The notes: generated by a model from the sequence alone, not told the origin. DNA of 64,000 nt from Terriglobales bacterium (GCA_035567895.1 DATMPC010000028.1:1-64000), one strand, 5' to 3'. Counted from the stretch's first letter, positions 43,915 to 52,770 are shown. Numbers and translations: made by a program.

Positions 43915-45156
43915 GTGGACTCCACCCGCATCATCTTTCACCTCGACATGGACGCCTTCTTCGTCTCGGTGGAAGAGCTGCTCGATCCCTCGCTGAAAGG
44001 CAAGCCCGTAATTGTCGGCGGCGCCAAGGATCAGCGCGGTGTAGTGGCTGCAGCATCCTACGCTGCGCGCAAATTCGGAGTGCACTCGGCGATGCCGCTG
44101 CGGACGGCCGCCAAGCTCTGCCCAGAGGGCATTTACCTCGACGGGCACATGGAGCTCTATCGCGAATACTCGGAAAAGGTTCACAAGATTCTTTGCCGAT
44201 TCTCGCCTAGAGTGGAAATGGCCTCTGTAGACGAGGCCTATCTCGACATGACTGGAACGGCACGACTGCTCGGGCCACCGCTCAAGGCCGCCCACGACTT
44301 GCACAACGCTATCGGGACGGAGCTGAACCTCAATTGCTCGATTGGGATTGGTGGTGCGCGCGTTGTCGCCAAGATCGCCTCCGATTTGGCTAAGCCAAAC
44401 GGCGTCTTATTTGTGCATCCCGGTCATGAAGTTCGGATATTCGCCGGGCTTCCCGTGCGCAAGATGCCAGGCGTCGGCAAGGTCACCGAAGCCCGCTTGC
44501 ACGATTTAGGCATTCGCACCTTTGCCGACCTCAATGCGCGACAGGATCTCGAGCATGAGTTCGGAGCCTACGGAGCAGCGATGGCCGGCAAAGCTCGCGG
44601 CGAAGACGCAGGCGGCTGGTTTGACGAAGAGATCGGCGAGAGCGCGGCGAAGTCCATCAGCCACGAACACACATTCGGAGAAGATACGGCTGACGTCCAG
44701 GTACTGGAAACGACTCTCGCGCGGCTTACGGAGATGGTCGCGCGCCGCTTGCGCGAACAGCGATTCGAAGCGCGAACCATCCAATTGAAGCTCCGCTACT
44801 CCGACTTTCACACCATTACGCGAGCCCATTCTCTGGCTGAGCCCACCAGTAGTGATCATGCGATCCTTACGAATATCCGCGCACTGTTTCACAACAATTG
44901 GAGGCAAGGTGCGCGAGTGCGCTTGCTCGGCGTTCATGTGTCCGGATTCGACTCGCCGGGAGCAACAGCCTCGTTCGACTTCGACGGCGACGAGCGCTGG
45001 CGACAGGCGCTCACGGCCGCCGATCGCCTGCGCGACAAGTATGGAGAATCAGCCGTGCACATCGGCAGCGCTCTGAAGGCCAATATTCGCGAACGCACGC
45101 ACGAGAATCCGGCAGGGTTGAGGGGGCCGAGGAAGAGCGAACACGAAGGTCACTAA
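43915..45156 (+). CDS. dinB: DNA polymerase IV
   Basis: The 413-residue Y-family polymerase starts at GTG 43915, right before the catalytic IIFHLDMDAFFVSVEEL (Asp11). VDEAYLDMTG near 104 has the second acidic pair. The helix-hairpin-helix GVGKVTEARLHDLGI and the little-finger domain follow. It performs error-prone translesion synthesis. The last residues (GLRGPRKSEHEGH) and stop codon are encoded by an intergenic TTCGTG-family repeat, so the native end has been altered. Confidence 0.95.
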   Translation: MDSTRIIFHLDMDAFFVSVEELLDPSLKGKPVIVGGAKDQRGVVAAASYAARKFGVHSAMPLRTAAKLCPEGIYLDGHMELYREYSEKVHKILCRFSPRVEMASVDEAYLDMTGTARLLGPPLKAAHDLHNAIGTELNLNCSIGIGGARVVAKIASDLAKPNGVLFVHPGHEVRIFAGLPVRKMPGVGKVTEARLHDLGIRTFADLNARQDLEHEFGAYGAAMAGKARGEDAGGWFDEEIGESAAKSISHEHTFGEDTADVQVLETTLARLTEMVARRLREQRFEARTIQLKLRYSDFHTITRAHSLAEPTSSDHAILTNIRALFHNNWRQGARVRLLGVHVSGFDSPGATASFDFDGDERWRQALTAADRLRDKYGESAVHIGSALKANIRERTHENPAGLRGPRKSEHEGH

Positions 45157-45299
45157 GGCTACATAAGAGGTCACAATGAAAAGGGCGAACGCAGATTCAT
45201 TCAAGCACATTCAAATACCGCTGCTCGACAAGAATTGCGAAATTAACTCCTCTTTCTTCGTGACCTCTTTAGTCGCCTTTGTGACCCTCGTGTTCGCCT
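45137..45299. repeat. TTCGTG-family inverted repeat overlapping the dinB end
   Basis: GCGAACACGAAGGTCACTAA at the left is mirrored by GTGACCCTCGTGTTCGCC at the right. The dinB stop codon is in the left arm. Confidence 0.65.
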
Positions 45300-45330
45300 T
45301 TCCAGCTTCTGCGAAAATTGAAGTAGTCCC

Positions 45331-47295
45331 ATGATCCAGCTCTCCTCTTCCGGGAAGCGCTTCGGCCACAAACTCCTGTTTGAGGACCTCGATTGGCTGA
45401 TCACGCCCAACGACCGTGTCGGCGTCGTCGGCGCGAATGGGACTGGCAAATCCACTTTGCTGAAAGTACTCGCGGGAATCGAGTCCCTCGATTACGGCAA
45501 CATCGTTCGCACGAAAGGAATCAGCGCCGGCTACCTGCCGCAGGATGGTTTGTCGCTCAGCGGGCGAACCGTCTTTGCCGAATGCATGTCGGTGTTCGAT
45601 GAGATTCGCGCGATGGAACAGGAACTCGAGCAGCTCACTGTCCGCATATCTGAGTTGGATCACGAGAGCGCTGAGTATCTGGAGGTTGCCGATCGATTCC
45701 ACAGTCTCGAATCCCAATTTCGCGCGCACGATGGATATGCCCTGGACGCTCAGGTCGGCGCGGTACTAACCGGTCTAGGCTTCCGTAAAGAAGACTGGCA
45801 GCGCGCGACCGAGGAGTTCTCAGGCGGTTGGCAGATGCGGATTGCGCTAGCCAAACTCTTATTACAGAAGCCCAATTTGTTGCTGCTCGACGAGCCTACA
45901 AACCATCTCGATCTGGAGACGCGAAACTGGCTCGAGGACTACCTCGCCGCGTATCCGCACGCCTTCGTGCTCATCTCGCACGACCGGTACTTCCTCGACG
46001 TCACGGTAAAGAAGACGGTCGAGATCTGGAACAAGCGTGTGCAGTTTTACAGTGGGAATTACGAGAAGTACCTGGCGCAGCGGGAAGAGCGCAAGACGCA
46101 GCTCGAGTCTGCGTATCGCAATCAGCGGGAAAAGATCGAGCAGCTCGAAGCCTTCATCAATCGCTTTCGCTATCAGGCGACGAAAGCAAAGCAGGTTCAA
46201 AGCCGCATCAAGGAACTCGAACGCATGGAGCGCATCGAGATTCCTCCGGAAGAGAAGACGATCCACTTCCATTTCCCGAAGCCGAAGCCGAGCGGACGCA
46301 CCGTCGCCGAGTTTAAAAGCGTAGCAAAGAGCTATGAGACAAAAGAGGTCTTCCACGATGTGAGTTTCATGATCGAGCGTGGCGATCGGATCGCTCTCGT
46401 GGGTGCAAATGGCGCGGGCAAATCGACGTTGATCCGCATCCTGAGCGGCAGCGAACCGCTCTCAGCGGGCGAATACGCGCTGGGGCACAACGCAGAACCA
46501 GACTACTTCGCGCAGGATCAATACAAGGTCCTGAATCCTGAGCGAAGAATGCTCGACGATCTCGAAGAAGTTGCTCCGCGTTCGACGATGACTGAACTCC
46601 GCAGCCTGCTCGGATGCTTTCTCTTCTCCGATGACGACGTCTTCAAGCCGCTCGGCGTGCTCTCCGGCGGGGAACGCAATCGCTATGCGCTCGCACGCAT
46701 GTTGCTGCATCCCTCGAATTTCCTGTTGCTCGACGAGCCGACGAATCACCTGGATCTTCGCGCCAAAGATGTGCTGTTGAACTCTTTGCAAGAGTTCAGC
46801 GGAACGGTGGTCTTCGTCTCGCACGACCGTTATTTCATCGACAAGCTTGCTACCCGTGTCTTCGAAGTAGGCGGCGGCAAAGTGGAGATTTTCCCGGGCA
46901 ATTACGAGGACTATCTCTGGCGCAAGCAGGGCGGCACTGCCGGCAATCAGGCTGGCGCAAGCACTCCCACTCCTGAGGTCCCGCTGATCCTCTCCGATCA
47001 GCCCACTATTTCGAAGAATGGCACTCCGACAAACCAGGATTCTTCCGAGACCGAACCCAGGCAGCGGCGGGTCAATCCGATAAAACTGCGGCAAATGAAG
47101 GAGCGCGTGCGCGAGATCGAAGAGGAGATCACAAAGCTCGAAGCCGGAATCGCCGAATGCGAGCAAGCGCTCCAGAGCTTTGTGAGCGCACAGGAGACCG
47201 CAAGAGTCACGGACTTATTAGAGATCAGGCGCTCCGATTTGGAATCGTTGATGAAGGAGTGGGAAGAAGTGTCGGCGGTGATTGAGAGCGCGTAA
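45331..47295 (+). CDS. ABC-F family ATPase (Uup/EttA type)
   Basis: The 654-residue protein has two ABC domains with Walker A GANGTGKS (34-41) and GANGAGKS, signatures FSGGW and LSGGE, and Walker B LLLLDEPTNHLDL and FLLLDEPTNHLDL. The linker between them is the ABC-F type helical pair (about 250-320). A C-terminal coiled coil (about 585-654) is present as in Uup. No membrane domain exists. It acts on the ribosome or on DNA structure; which one is not certain. Confidence 0.93.
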   Translation: MIQLSSSGKRFGHKLLFEDLDWLITPNDRVGVVGANGTGKSTLLKVLAGIESLDYGNIVRTKGISAGYLPQDGLSLSGRTVFAECMSVFDEIRAMEQELEQLTVRISELDHESAEYLEVADRFHSLESQFRAHDGYALDAQVGAVLTGLGFRKEDWQRATEEFSGGWQMRIALAKLLLQKPNLLLLDEPTNHLDLETRNWLEDYLAAYPHAFVLISHDRYFLDVTVKKTVEIWNKRVQFYSGNYEKYLAQREERKTQLESAYRNQREKIEQLEAFINRFRYQATKAKQVQSRIKELERMERIEIPPEEKTIHFHFPKPKPSGRTVAEFKSVAKSYETKEVFHDVSFMIERGDRIALVGANGAGKSTLIRILSGSEPLSAGEYALGHNAEPDYFAQDQYKVLNPERRMLDDLEEVAPRSTMTELRSLLGCFLFSDDDVFKPLGVLSGGERNRYALARMLLHPSNFLLLDEPTNHLDLRAKDVLLNSLQEFSGTVVFVSHDRYFIDKLATRVFEVGGGKVEIFPGNYEDYLWRKQGGTAGNQAGASTPTPEVPLILSDQPTISKNGTPTNQDSSETEPRQRRVNPIKLRQMKERVREIEEEITKLEAGIAECEQALQSFVSAQETARVTDLLEIRRSDLESLMKEWEEVSAVIESA

Positions 47296-47303
47296 AAGGA
47301 CGA

Positions 47304-47394
47304 GACGAACACGAAGGTCACTAAGGAAAAAGATGAGGTCACGAAGACGTTCTCCGTGACCTTAGGTGTTCCTTCGTGACCTTCGTGTTCGCCT
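47304..47394. repeat. TTCGTG-family inverted repeat
   Basis: GACGAACACGAAGGTCACTA at the left; GTGACCTTCGTGTTCGCC at the right, with GAGGTCACGAAG / CTCCGTGACCTT inside. It lies between the ABC-F and doxX genes, which converge. Confidence 0.7.
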
Positions 47395-47401
47395 CTCGGG
47401 C

Positions 47402-47884
47402 CTACCTTCCAGGCAGCTTAATGCCGCCGTCCACTCCCCACGTTTTTCCCGCATTGAAGACAAGGAAGATCAGGAAAAGCATCGCCAAGGGGATGTTATC
47501 GAGATGTGCTCCCAAGTAGCGCCACATAGGAGCTCCATGACCAGGCTCATACCAGCTCGCCGCGGCCATTGTCAGCATGAACACAAGCCCTCCCAGCGAG
47601 CTCAAGCGCACAAACCATCCAAGCACAAGCGAGATGCCGATGAGCAATTCGCTCCAGGCCACAATGCGAGCCCACAAGTACGGATGAGGCAAAACCCAGC
47701 CCGTGAGCATCGGCCGCACCAAACTCAACGCCTGGTGTTGATCGACGTATGTGCTGACGTACTTCTGAAAGCCTCCGTGGACAAATTCGGAGCCAACGAT
47801 TTTGTATTCGGCGAAGAACAGGAACATCACGCCCACGGCAACGCGCACCAGGGCGAGCACGCGGCGGGCATTTGCGTCGCTCAT
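47402..47884 (-). CDS. DoxX-family membrane protein
   Basis: The 160-residue protein has four membrane helices (first about 8-25, LALVRVAVGVMFLFFAEYKI) with the DoxX pattern VAWSELLIGISLVLGWFVRL in the third and LGGLVFMLTMAA after it. ATG 47884 was taken (TTG 47893 is in frame). DoxX-type proteins relate to quinol oxidase subunits or redox membrane complexes; the exact role is unknown. Confidence 0.82.
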   Translation of the reverse strand: MSDANARRVLALVRVAVGVMFLFFAEYKIVGSEFVHGGFQKYVSTYVDQHQALSLVRPMLTGWVLPHPYLWARIVAWSELLIGISLVLGWFVRLSSLGGLVFMLTMAAASWYEPGHGAPMWRYLGAHLDNIPLAMLFLIFLVFNAGKTWGVDGGIKLPGR

Positions 47885-47967
47885 AAGAATCAAAAGCTAC
47901 AGGGAGGCAGGCGGACGGCAAAGTGACAAGAGGAGTTCTGGCTGAATGTAGCGAGGAAGCCGAACGA

Positions 47968-48138
47968 CTACATCACGTGCGAGCGGAAGATTTCGTCTTC
48001 GCAGCAGCGTCCTTTGCAGCGTAGGGCGAGGAACGAGCACGCGATGACGACACCCACCGTAATCGCCGTACCAGCATGCGAGATGCCTGAGAGCAGAGTG
48101 GCGATCCAAGTCTCCGGGGATAGAATCGGCGAAAACAT
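47968..48138 (-). CDS. Small single-span membrane protein with Cys-rich tail (56 aa)
   Basis: The frame reads MFSPILSPETWIATLLSGIS, HAGTAITVGVVIACSFLALR and CKGRCCEDEIFRSHVM. One helix (about 22-40) is followed by a CxxxCC motif. A ribosome site (AAGGA) lies 6 bases before the ATG. It lies 83 bp upstream of doxX on the same strand. The function is unknown; the Cys cluster next to a DoxX gene suggests a redox or metal role (weak inference). Confidence 0.55.
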   Translation of the reverse strand: MFSPILSPETWIATLLSGISHAGTAITVGVVIACSFLALRCKGRCCEDEIFRSHVM

Positions 48139-48365
48139 AACGGTCCTTGTTCTTCTTAGAAGCAGAGGTCGCCCAAAAGGCTGGCTCGAAAAAAATATTG
48201 TGAATCCTCGGCGCAAACTATTGAACTGTCAGCATTAACAGGCTTGCTGTTCTTTGTTGGCTGGCCATTCTACTCCCTAGCAACGAATCCAGCTCTGCCT
48301 TTTTTATGGGGCTCTCAAGTAGCTGAGTTTGAACGAAAAACCCTTAGCCTACCATCCTCTAACCA

Positions 48366-48483
48366 GAGAGAAACCACGAAGGACACGAAGGAGCACGAAG
48401 GAATAAAACCGCCATACCTTCGTGATCCTTCGTGTCCTTTGTGGTTAGCTCTGTTTTTCCGTGTCTCCGTGTCTCCGTGGTGA
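48366..48483. repeat. TTCGTG-family repeat (CACGAAGGA variant)
   Basis: CCACGAAGGACACGAAGGAG is followed by CTTCGTGATCCTTCGTGTCC in inverse orientation and by CCGTGTCTCCGTGTCTCCGT. It fills much of the 48139-48500 gap. No gene is supported there. Confidence 0.65.
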
Positions 48484-48500
48484 AAAAGCGCCTTGGGAAT

Positions 48501-49262
48501 TCAGAACGCCATGAACGGCAGCTTCTTTGGCTTGCGTTCCTGCACAAAAGGCTGAATGAGGAATTCCAGCATTGGAGTTGCAGCGCGGAAGCGGTTGATG
48601 ATCTCTGGCAGCATTCGTCCTGAAGTGGTCACATCGCCGTCGAGAGTGTTCTCCAGGAACCACTGCTTCCTGCGAATCAGATCTTCAGCAGGATGATCCT
48701 TCGCGAATCCCTTAGGCACGCGTAAGAGTTGCTCGCCCTTAAGCTCTCCCATTGCGTTTCGAAGCGCCTTGCCGCTGAGAATCGCGCGAAACTCCTCATG
48801 ACGCTCGGCCAGTAGATTGCGGATGGCAAGAAGTTCGTCGCGCTCCGGCATCCAGACGCCCGCGAACACGAGAAGCTCCTTGGCAGTGAAATGGAAGTAG
48901 AAACATGGGCCGGCAGCCTTATCGAGATTCTGAAGATAGAAAGTGGCCGCAACGTGTGTCTTGTACGGACGCTTGTCCTTGGAAAAGCGCGTATCGCGAT
49001 AAATGCGGAACACGGCCTTCTTCACCGGAGTTACATAGCGCGGCGCGAACTCGGCGAGTTCGCCGTTGATCGCGTTTACCAGGGTCTCAAGGGGACCACG
49101 AACGTGCTCTTCATAAATATGCTTGCGCGGTTGAAACCATTCGCGTTTGTTGTGGCGCTCCAGCCCACGAAGAAACGTGATTGCCTCTGGAGGGAAGCCG
49201 GGGAAGCGGCTCTCGTGGACCGGCTGTCGGCGTATAGCGAGGGAAGTTGCTCGGCTAGACAT
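48501..49262 (-). CDS. DUF2461 family protein
   Basis: The 253-residue protein has the DUF2461 (TIGR02453) hallmarks: FLRGLERHNKREWFQPRKHI near 30, then RIYRDTRFSKDKRPYKTHVA near 88, GVWMPERDELLAIR and GELKGEQLLRVPKGFAKDHP. The function of the family is unknown. It is cytosolic with no signal. The start at 49262 precedes a repeat-free 70-bp gap to the moeB-like gene. Confidence 0.9.
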   Translation of the reverse strand: MSSRATSLAIRRQPVHESRFPGFPPEAITFLRGLERHNKREWFQPRKHIYEEHVRGPLETLVNAINGELAEFAPRYVTPVKKAVFRIYRDTRFSKDKRPYKTHVAATFYLQNLDKAAGPCFYFHFTAKELLVFAGVWMPERDELLAIRNLLAERHEEFRAILSGKALRNAMGELKGEQLLRVPKGFAKDHPAEDLIRRKQWFLENTLDGDVTTSGRMLPEIINRFRAATPMLEFLIQPFVQERKPKKLPFMAF

Positions 49263-49331
49263 GTGAATGGATTTTATTTCATTAGGGTTTGGAATTTATC
49301 TTCATCCCGGGGCGCCCGGGCGCTCCGGGAT

Positions 49332-50495
49332 TCAATACTTCGGCATCCGCGGATCTACTTTGTCTGCCCACGCCAGGATTCCGCCTGCAAGGTTCTTCAC
49401 CTTGCGGAACCCTGCCTGGCGGAGGAAGTCGACGGCTTTGCCGCTGCGCACGCCGGAGCGGCAGTGCGCGACGATCTCACGACTCGAATCCAGTTCATTC
49501 ATGCGCTTCGGTAAGTCGCCGAGCGGGATCAGATGTCCGTTGAGGTTGCAGATCTGATACTCATGCGGCTCGCGAACATCGAGGATGTAAATATCCTCGC
49601 CGGCATCGAGGCGCCGTTTGAGTTCCTCGGGCTGAATCTCCGGCGCCGTCGTGCTTACGGGAGCTTCCTCACCGCGAATGCCGCAAAACTCCTGGTAATC
49701 GATCAGTTCCGTAATGGTCCGATTCGGGCCGCATACCGGGCAGTCTGGATTCTTGCGCAGCTTAAGTTCGCGGAACTTCATCCCCAGCGCGTCGACGAGG
49801 AGCAGACGTCCAATCAGTGGATCGCCGGCGCCAAGAATCAGCTTGATCGTCTCGGTTGCCTGGATAAGTCCGACTAGTCCGGGGAGAATGCCAAGCACTC
49901 CGCCCTCTGCGCATGAAGGTACGAGTCCTGGCGGTGGCGGTTCAGGATACAAGCACCGATAGCACGGACCGTCTTTGGCCCCGAAGACGCTGGCCTGACC
50001 TTCGAAACGGAAGATCGAGCCATAGACATTCAGTTTGCCGCTCAGCACGCAGGCATCGTTCACCAGGTAGCGCGTTGGGAAGTTGTCGGTGCCATCGACA
50101 ATGATGTCGAAATCGCGGAAGATTCGCATCGCGTTGTCGCTGCTCAGCCGAGTGTCAAAGCGACGCACTTCGACGAACGGGTTCATCGCTTCGATCTTGT
50201 CGGTGGCGGAATCGAGCTTCGAGCGTCCCACGTCGGCGGTGGTGTGAATGATTTGCCGCTGCAGGTTGGTGAAGTCGACGATGTCGAAATCAACCAAACC
50301 GAGCGTGCCCACTCCTGCGGCAGCGAGATACAGGGCCAGCGGCGAACCGAGTCCGCCCGTGCCGATGCAGAGCACACTGGCTGCCTTAAGCTTCTGCTGA
50401 CCTTCCATGCCGACTTCGGGCATGATCAGATGTCGCGAGTAGCGCAGGATTTCGTCTTTGCTTAACGCGTTGGATACGAGAGTTGATGTGGCCAT
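49332..50495 (-). CDS. MoeB/ThiF-type adenylyltransferase with C-terminal rhodanese domain
   Basis: The 387-residue protein has the E1-like ATP site CIGTGGLGSPLALYLAAAGV (about 43-62), RQIIHTTADVGRSK, the zinc pairs CYRC and CPVC, and the conserved Cys region. Residues about 285-387 are a rhodanese domain with active Cys in VAHCRSGVRSGKA. It adenylates the C-terminal glycine of a sulfur carrier and loads sulfur on it. It is 6 bp after the CysO-like gene. In Mycobacterium tuberculosis the same role is played by MoeZ for CysO. Confidence 0.93.
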   Translation of the reverse strand: MATSTLVSNALSKDEILRYSRHLIMPEVGMEGQQKLKAASVLCIGTGGLGSPLALYLAAAGVGTLGLVDFDIVDFTNLQRQIIHTTADVGRSKLDSATDKIEAMNPFVEVRRFDTRLSSDNAMRIFRDFDIIVDGTDNFPTRYLVNDACVLSGKLNVYGSIFRFEGQASVFGAKDGPCYRCLYPEPPPPGLVPSCAEGGVLGILPGLVGLIQATETIKLILGAGDPLIGRLLLVDALGMKFRELKLRKNPDCPVCGPNRTITELIDYQEFCGIRGEEAPVSTTAPEIQPEELKRRLDAGEDIYILDVREPHEYQICNLNGHLIPLGDLPKRMNELDSSREIVAHCRSGVRSGKAVDFLRQAGFRKVKNLAGGILAWADKVDPRMPKY

Positions 50496-50500
50496 GGGTC

Positions 50501-50866
50501 CTAATTTCTGCCGTTACGAGCGTCTTCGAAGATCGGGTGATCGGGCCATCGGGTGATCGGGTGAAGTAACCTCACGAGTTCCCCGGCGGGTTCGACACCC
50601 CCGGCGATCGAAGGGATGATCGAAAGATGGTCGCCGTCTTTCACTCGTGTGTTCTCTTTGTCGGAGAGATAGCGCACGTCTTCGTCGTTCAAATACAGGT
50701 TTACAAAGGCTCGCAGTTTGCCGTCGTCGGTATAAAGATGCCGTTTCAAATCGGGATGCGTGCTCGTGAGCTTCGAGAGCGCGTCGCCAACCGTGGACGC
50801 GTGGACCTCGACGGCATCCTGCTTGCCTGCATATTGGCGTAATGGAGTTGGGATAAATATCTTCAT
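50501..50866 (-). CDS. CysO/MoaD-like ubiquitin-fold sulfur carrier with C-terminal tail
   Basis: The 121-residue protein (ATG 50866) has a beta-grasp fold: MKIFIPTPLRQYAGKQDAVE, then GDALSKLTSTHPDLKRHLY, GKLRAFVNLYLNDEDVRYL, and DHLSIIPSIAGG with the diglycine at 89-90. CysO-type carriers normally end at this Gly-Gly. Here 31 more residues follow (VEPAGELVRLLHP..., ending DARNGRN), the later part encoded by a GATCGGGTGA repeat (50531-50567). The JAMM peptidase gene just upstream could remove this tail. Alternatively the tail is a repeat-caused defect. Confidence 0.88.
   Translation of the reverse strand: MKIFIPTPLRQYAGKQDAVEVHASTVGDALSKLTSTHPDLKRHLYTDDGKLRAFVNLYLNDEDVRYLSDKENTRVKDGDHLSIIPSIAGGVEPAGELVRLLHPITRWPDHPIFEDARNGRN
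50531..50567. repeat. GATCGGGTGA repeat inside the CysO-like 3' end
   Basis: GATCGGGTGATCGGGCCATC then GGGTGATCGGGTGAAGT, the reverse of the copies at 21814 and 22541. It encodes part of the carrier's tail. Confidence 0.65.
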
Positions 50867-50897
50867 AGTTCGAATTAGTGTTTCGCCTAAATTCTCT

Positions 50898-50975
50898 TCA
50901 CCACAGAGGACACAGAGAACACAGAGGAAAACAGATTGTTTTCTCAATCCTCTGTGCCCTCCGCGGTTACTCAGA
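50898..50975. repeat. CACAGAGGACACAGAG repeat
   Basis: CACCACAGAGGACACAGAGA ACACAGAGG is mirrored by CCTCTGTGCCCTCCGCGGTTA. It separates the JAMM and CysO-like genes. Confidence 0.6.
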
Positions 50976-51011
50976 AATCAGAAATTCCCAGAAATGAGTT
51001 GATGTGCCAGC

Positions 51012-51479
51012 TCATCGCCTCGATTCATTTGCGATCGCGGCTGTTTCGACCACGACGTTTACTGCTTCATCTTCGAAGTGCTTGTTTTCTTCCGTCTCTC
51101 CCGCCAGCTCGAACGAATTTGTGATCTTTGCCTGGCCGCGTTCGACACTGGTGATCACGTACGAGCAGCCGATCCAATGCGCTTCTGCTAAATCGGTTTG
51201 CGACCAGCGTGCGGGATGGTCGGGATGCGAGTGATAGAAGCCTACGATCTCCAACCCTGCTTCGCGCGCCTGCCGCTGAATCCGCACTAGCTCCTGTGGC
51301 GCGATGTGATAGCGGTTATGTGGCGAGTCAGAACGCGTGTTCCCACATCGGACCGTTTTTGTTACATTGCGAGTCTCGCCATCCGAACTCGCCAGCAGCA
51401 CACCACAGCACTCGTGCGGGTATGTCTCTTCCCCGTGTTGGCGGATGGCGTCGTATTCGAATTGGGAAATCTTGAGCAT
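51012..51479 (-). CDS. JAMM/MPN (Mov34-type) metallopeptidase, Mec-like
   Basis: The 155-residue protein has the catalytic Glu in PHECCGVLL (Glu23) and the zinc motif HSHPDHPARWSQTD (His83, His85, Ser93, Asp96), the full H-x-H-x7-S-x2-D pattern. Mec of M. tuberculosis cleaves cysteine from CysO; other JAMM enzymes trim sulfur-carrier tails. Its position between the cysM-like and cysO-like genes fits either function. Confidence 0.93.
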   Translation of the reverse strand: MLKISQFEYDAIRQHGEETYPHECCGVLLASSDGETRNVTKTVRCGNTRSDSPHNRYHIAPQELVRIQRQAREAGLEIVGFYHSHPDHPARWSQTDLAEAHWIGCSYVITSVERGQAKITNSFELAGETEENKHFEDEAVNVVVETAAIANESRR

Positions 51480-51494
51480 TGTCGTAGCGCAGCA

Positions 51495-51596
51495 TTGTCA
51501 TTCCGAACCGCGCTCTTTGCGGTGAGGAATCCCTATCGATACATTTCTGCCGACTATAGGGATTCCTCCGCCAACTTCAGGCGTTCGGAATGACAA
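51495..51596. repeat. REPIN-like pair of inverted hairpins (GTCATTC family)
   Basis: Left: TTGTCATTCCGAAC, hairpin, GAGGAATCCCTATCG. Right in reverse: TTGTCATTCCGAACGCC, hairpin, GGAGGAATCCCTATAG. The centre is about 15 bp. It lies between cysM-like and JAMM genes. Confidence 0.7.
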
Positions 51597-51608
51597 CAAG
51601 ACCAGAAC

Positions 51609-52547
51609 TCATTCCTCCCACAATCTCTCACTCAAGTACTTATCTGCCGAATCGCACAGAACCGTCACAATCACTGCCTCGCCGTTCTTCTCGATCCATC
51701 CAGTCTTGTCCAGCCGCTGCGCCAGCTCCAATGCACCAACCACCGCAGCTCCCGACGAGATTCCGACCAGTAATCCCTCTTCGCGCGCCAGCCGTTTCAG
51801 CATTGCGTAGGCAGCTTCGGTTGAAATGCCGTGATCTTCATCGGCCAACGACGGATCGTAGATCTTCGGCACGATCGCCGTCGCCATGTGCTTCAGTCCT
51901 TCGAGCCCGTGGAATGGCGAATCCGGCTGCAGGGAGATGCACTGGATCTGCGGATTCAGCTCTCGCAGTCGTCGCGTGCAGCCGACGAACGTTCCACTAG
52001 TTCCCATTGTGGCGACAAAATGGGTGACGCGTCCCTCAGTCTGGTTCCAGATTTCGTTGGCGGTGGTGTGATAGTGGGCGCGCCAGTTGGCATCGTTCGA
52101 GTACTGGTCGGCGTAGAAATACTTGCCGGGATCGCCGGCCGCAAGTTCCTGGGCCTTTCGAATCGCACCGTCGGAGCCGTCGTTCGGATCGGTAAAGACG
52201 ATCTCCGCTCCATAGGCTTTCAGGATGCGCTTCCGCTCCAGCGAGACATTGGACGGCATGCAGAGCTTCACCGGGAAGCCGCGTGCGGCGCCGATCATGG
52301 CGTAGGCGATGCCGGTATTCCCGCTCGTAGCATCGAGCAGCGTGCGGCCGGAAAGCTGTCCGTTACGCTCGGCTTCGCGCACGATATTGAGCGCCGGACG
52401 GTCCTTCACTGAGCCGCCGGGGTTCGCCCACTCCCCTTTCCCGAGGATCTGGACGCCGGGCACGCTCTCGGCAATTCTTCCCAGACGAACGAGCGGAGTA
52501 TTGCCAATGCGCTCAAGTTGTGTGTTTCCAAGCACTTGGCTCGCCAT
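51609..52547 (-). CDS. cysM: PLP-dependent cysteine synthase, CysM type
   Basis: The 312-residue protein (ATG 52547; GTG 52580 is a longer option) has the fold type II PLP site GGSVKDRPA (Lys near 44), the phosphate loop region TSGNTG, VATMGTSGTF and GISSGAAV. MPSNVSLERKRIL matches the CysM branch that uses CysO thiocarboxylate with O-phosphoserine. With the next three genes it forms a sulfur-carrier cysteine pathway in the cytosol. The donor specificity cannot be fixed without structure-based comparison. Confidence 0.9.
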   Translation of the reverse strand: MASQVLGNTQLERIGNTPLVRLGRIAESVPGVQILGKGEWANPGGSVKDRPALNIVREAERNGQLSGRTLLDATSGNTGIAYAMIGAARGFPVKLCMPSNVSLERKRILKAYGAEIVFTDPNDGSDGAIRKAQELAAGDPGKYFYADQYSNDANWRAHYHTTANEIWNQTEGRVTHFVATMGTSGTFVGCTRRLRELNPQIQCISLQPDSPFHGLEGLKHMATAIVPKIYDPSLADEDHGISTEAAYAMLKRLAREEGLLVGISSGAAVVGALELAQRLDKTGWIEKNGEAVIVTVLCDSADKYLSERLWEE

Positions 52548-52770
52548 TCTTGGCCCTATATGGGACGTAATCACACTCACGTAATTTGCTCAGTTCCTCA
52601 GTCGTGTGCGAAAGTAGCACCCTTACCGTTCCTAAAAAGTCTAATGATGACGTAGGGAGCGGGGCAACAAACCGGCAGGCTTGGCTATCTACAGCACAGC
52701 AGCCGGAATCCTGAGCTTCCGTAGCTCGCAGGACAGAGGCGAGCGGGGGCTGGAAGACATAGCGAGATCG

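Noticed and set aside
48244-48483. 79-residue plus-strand ORF
   Set aside because: More than half consists of the TTCGTG-family repeat and it has no ribosome site.
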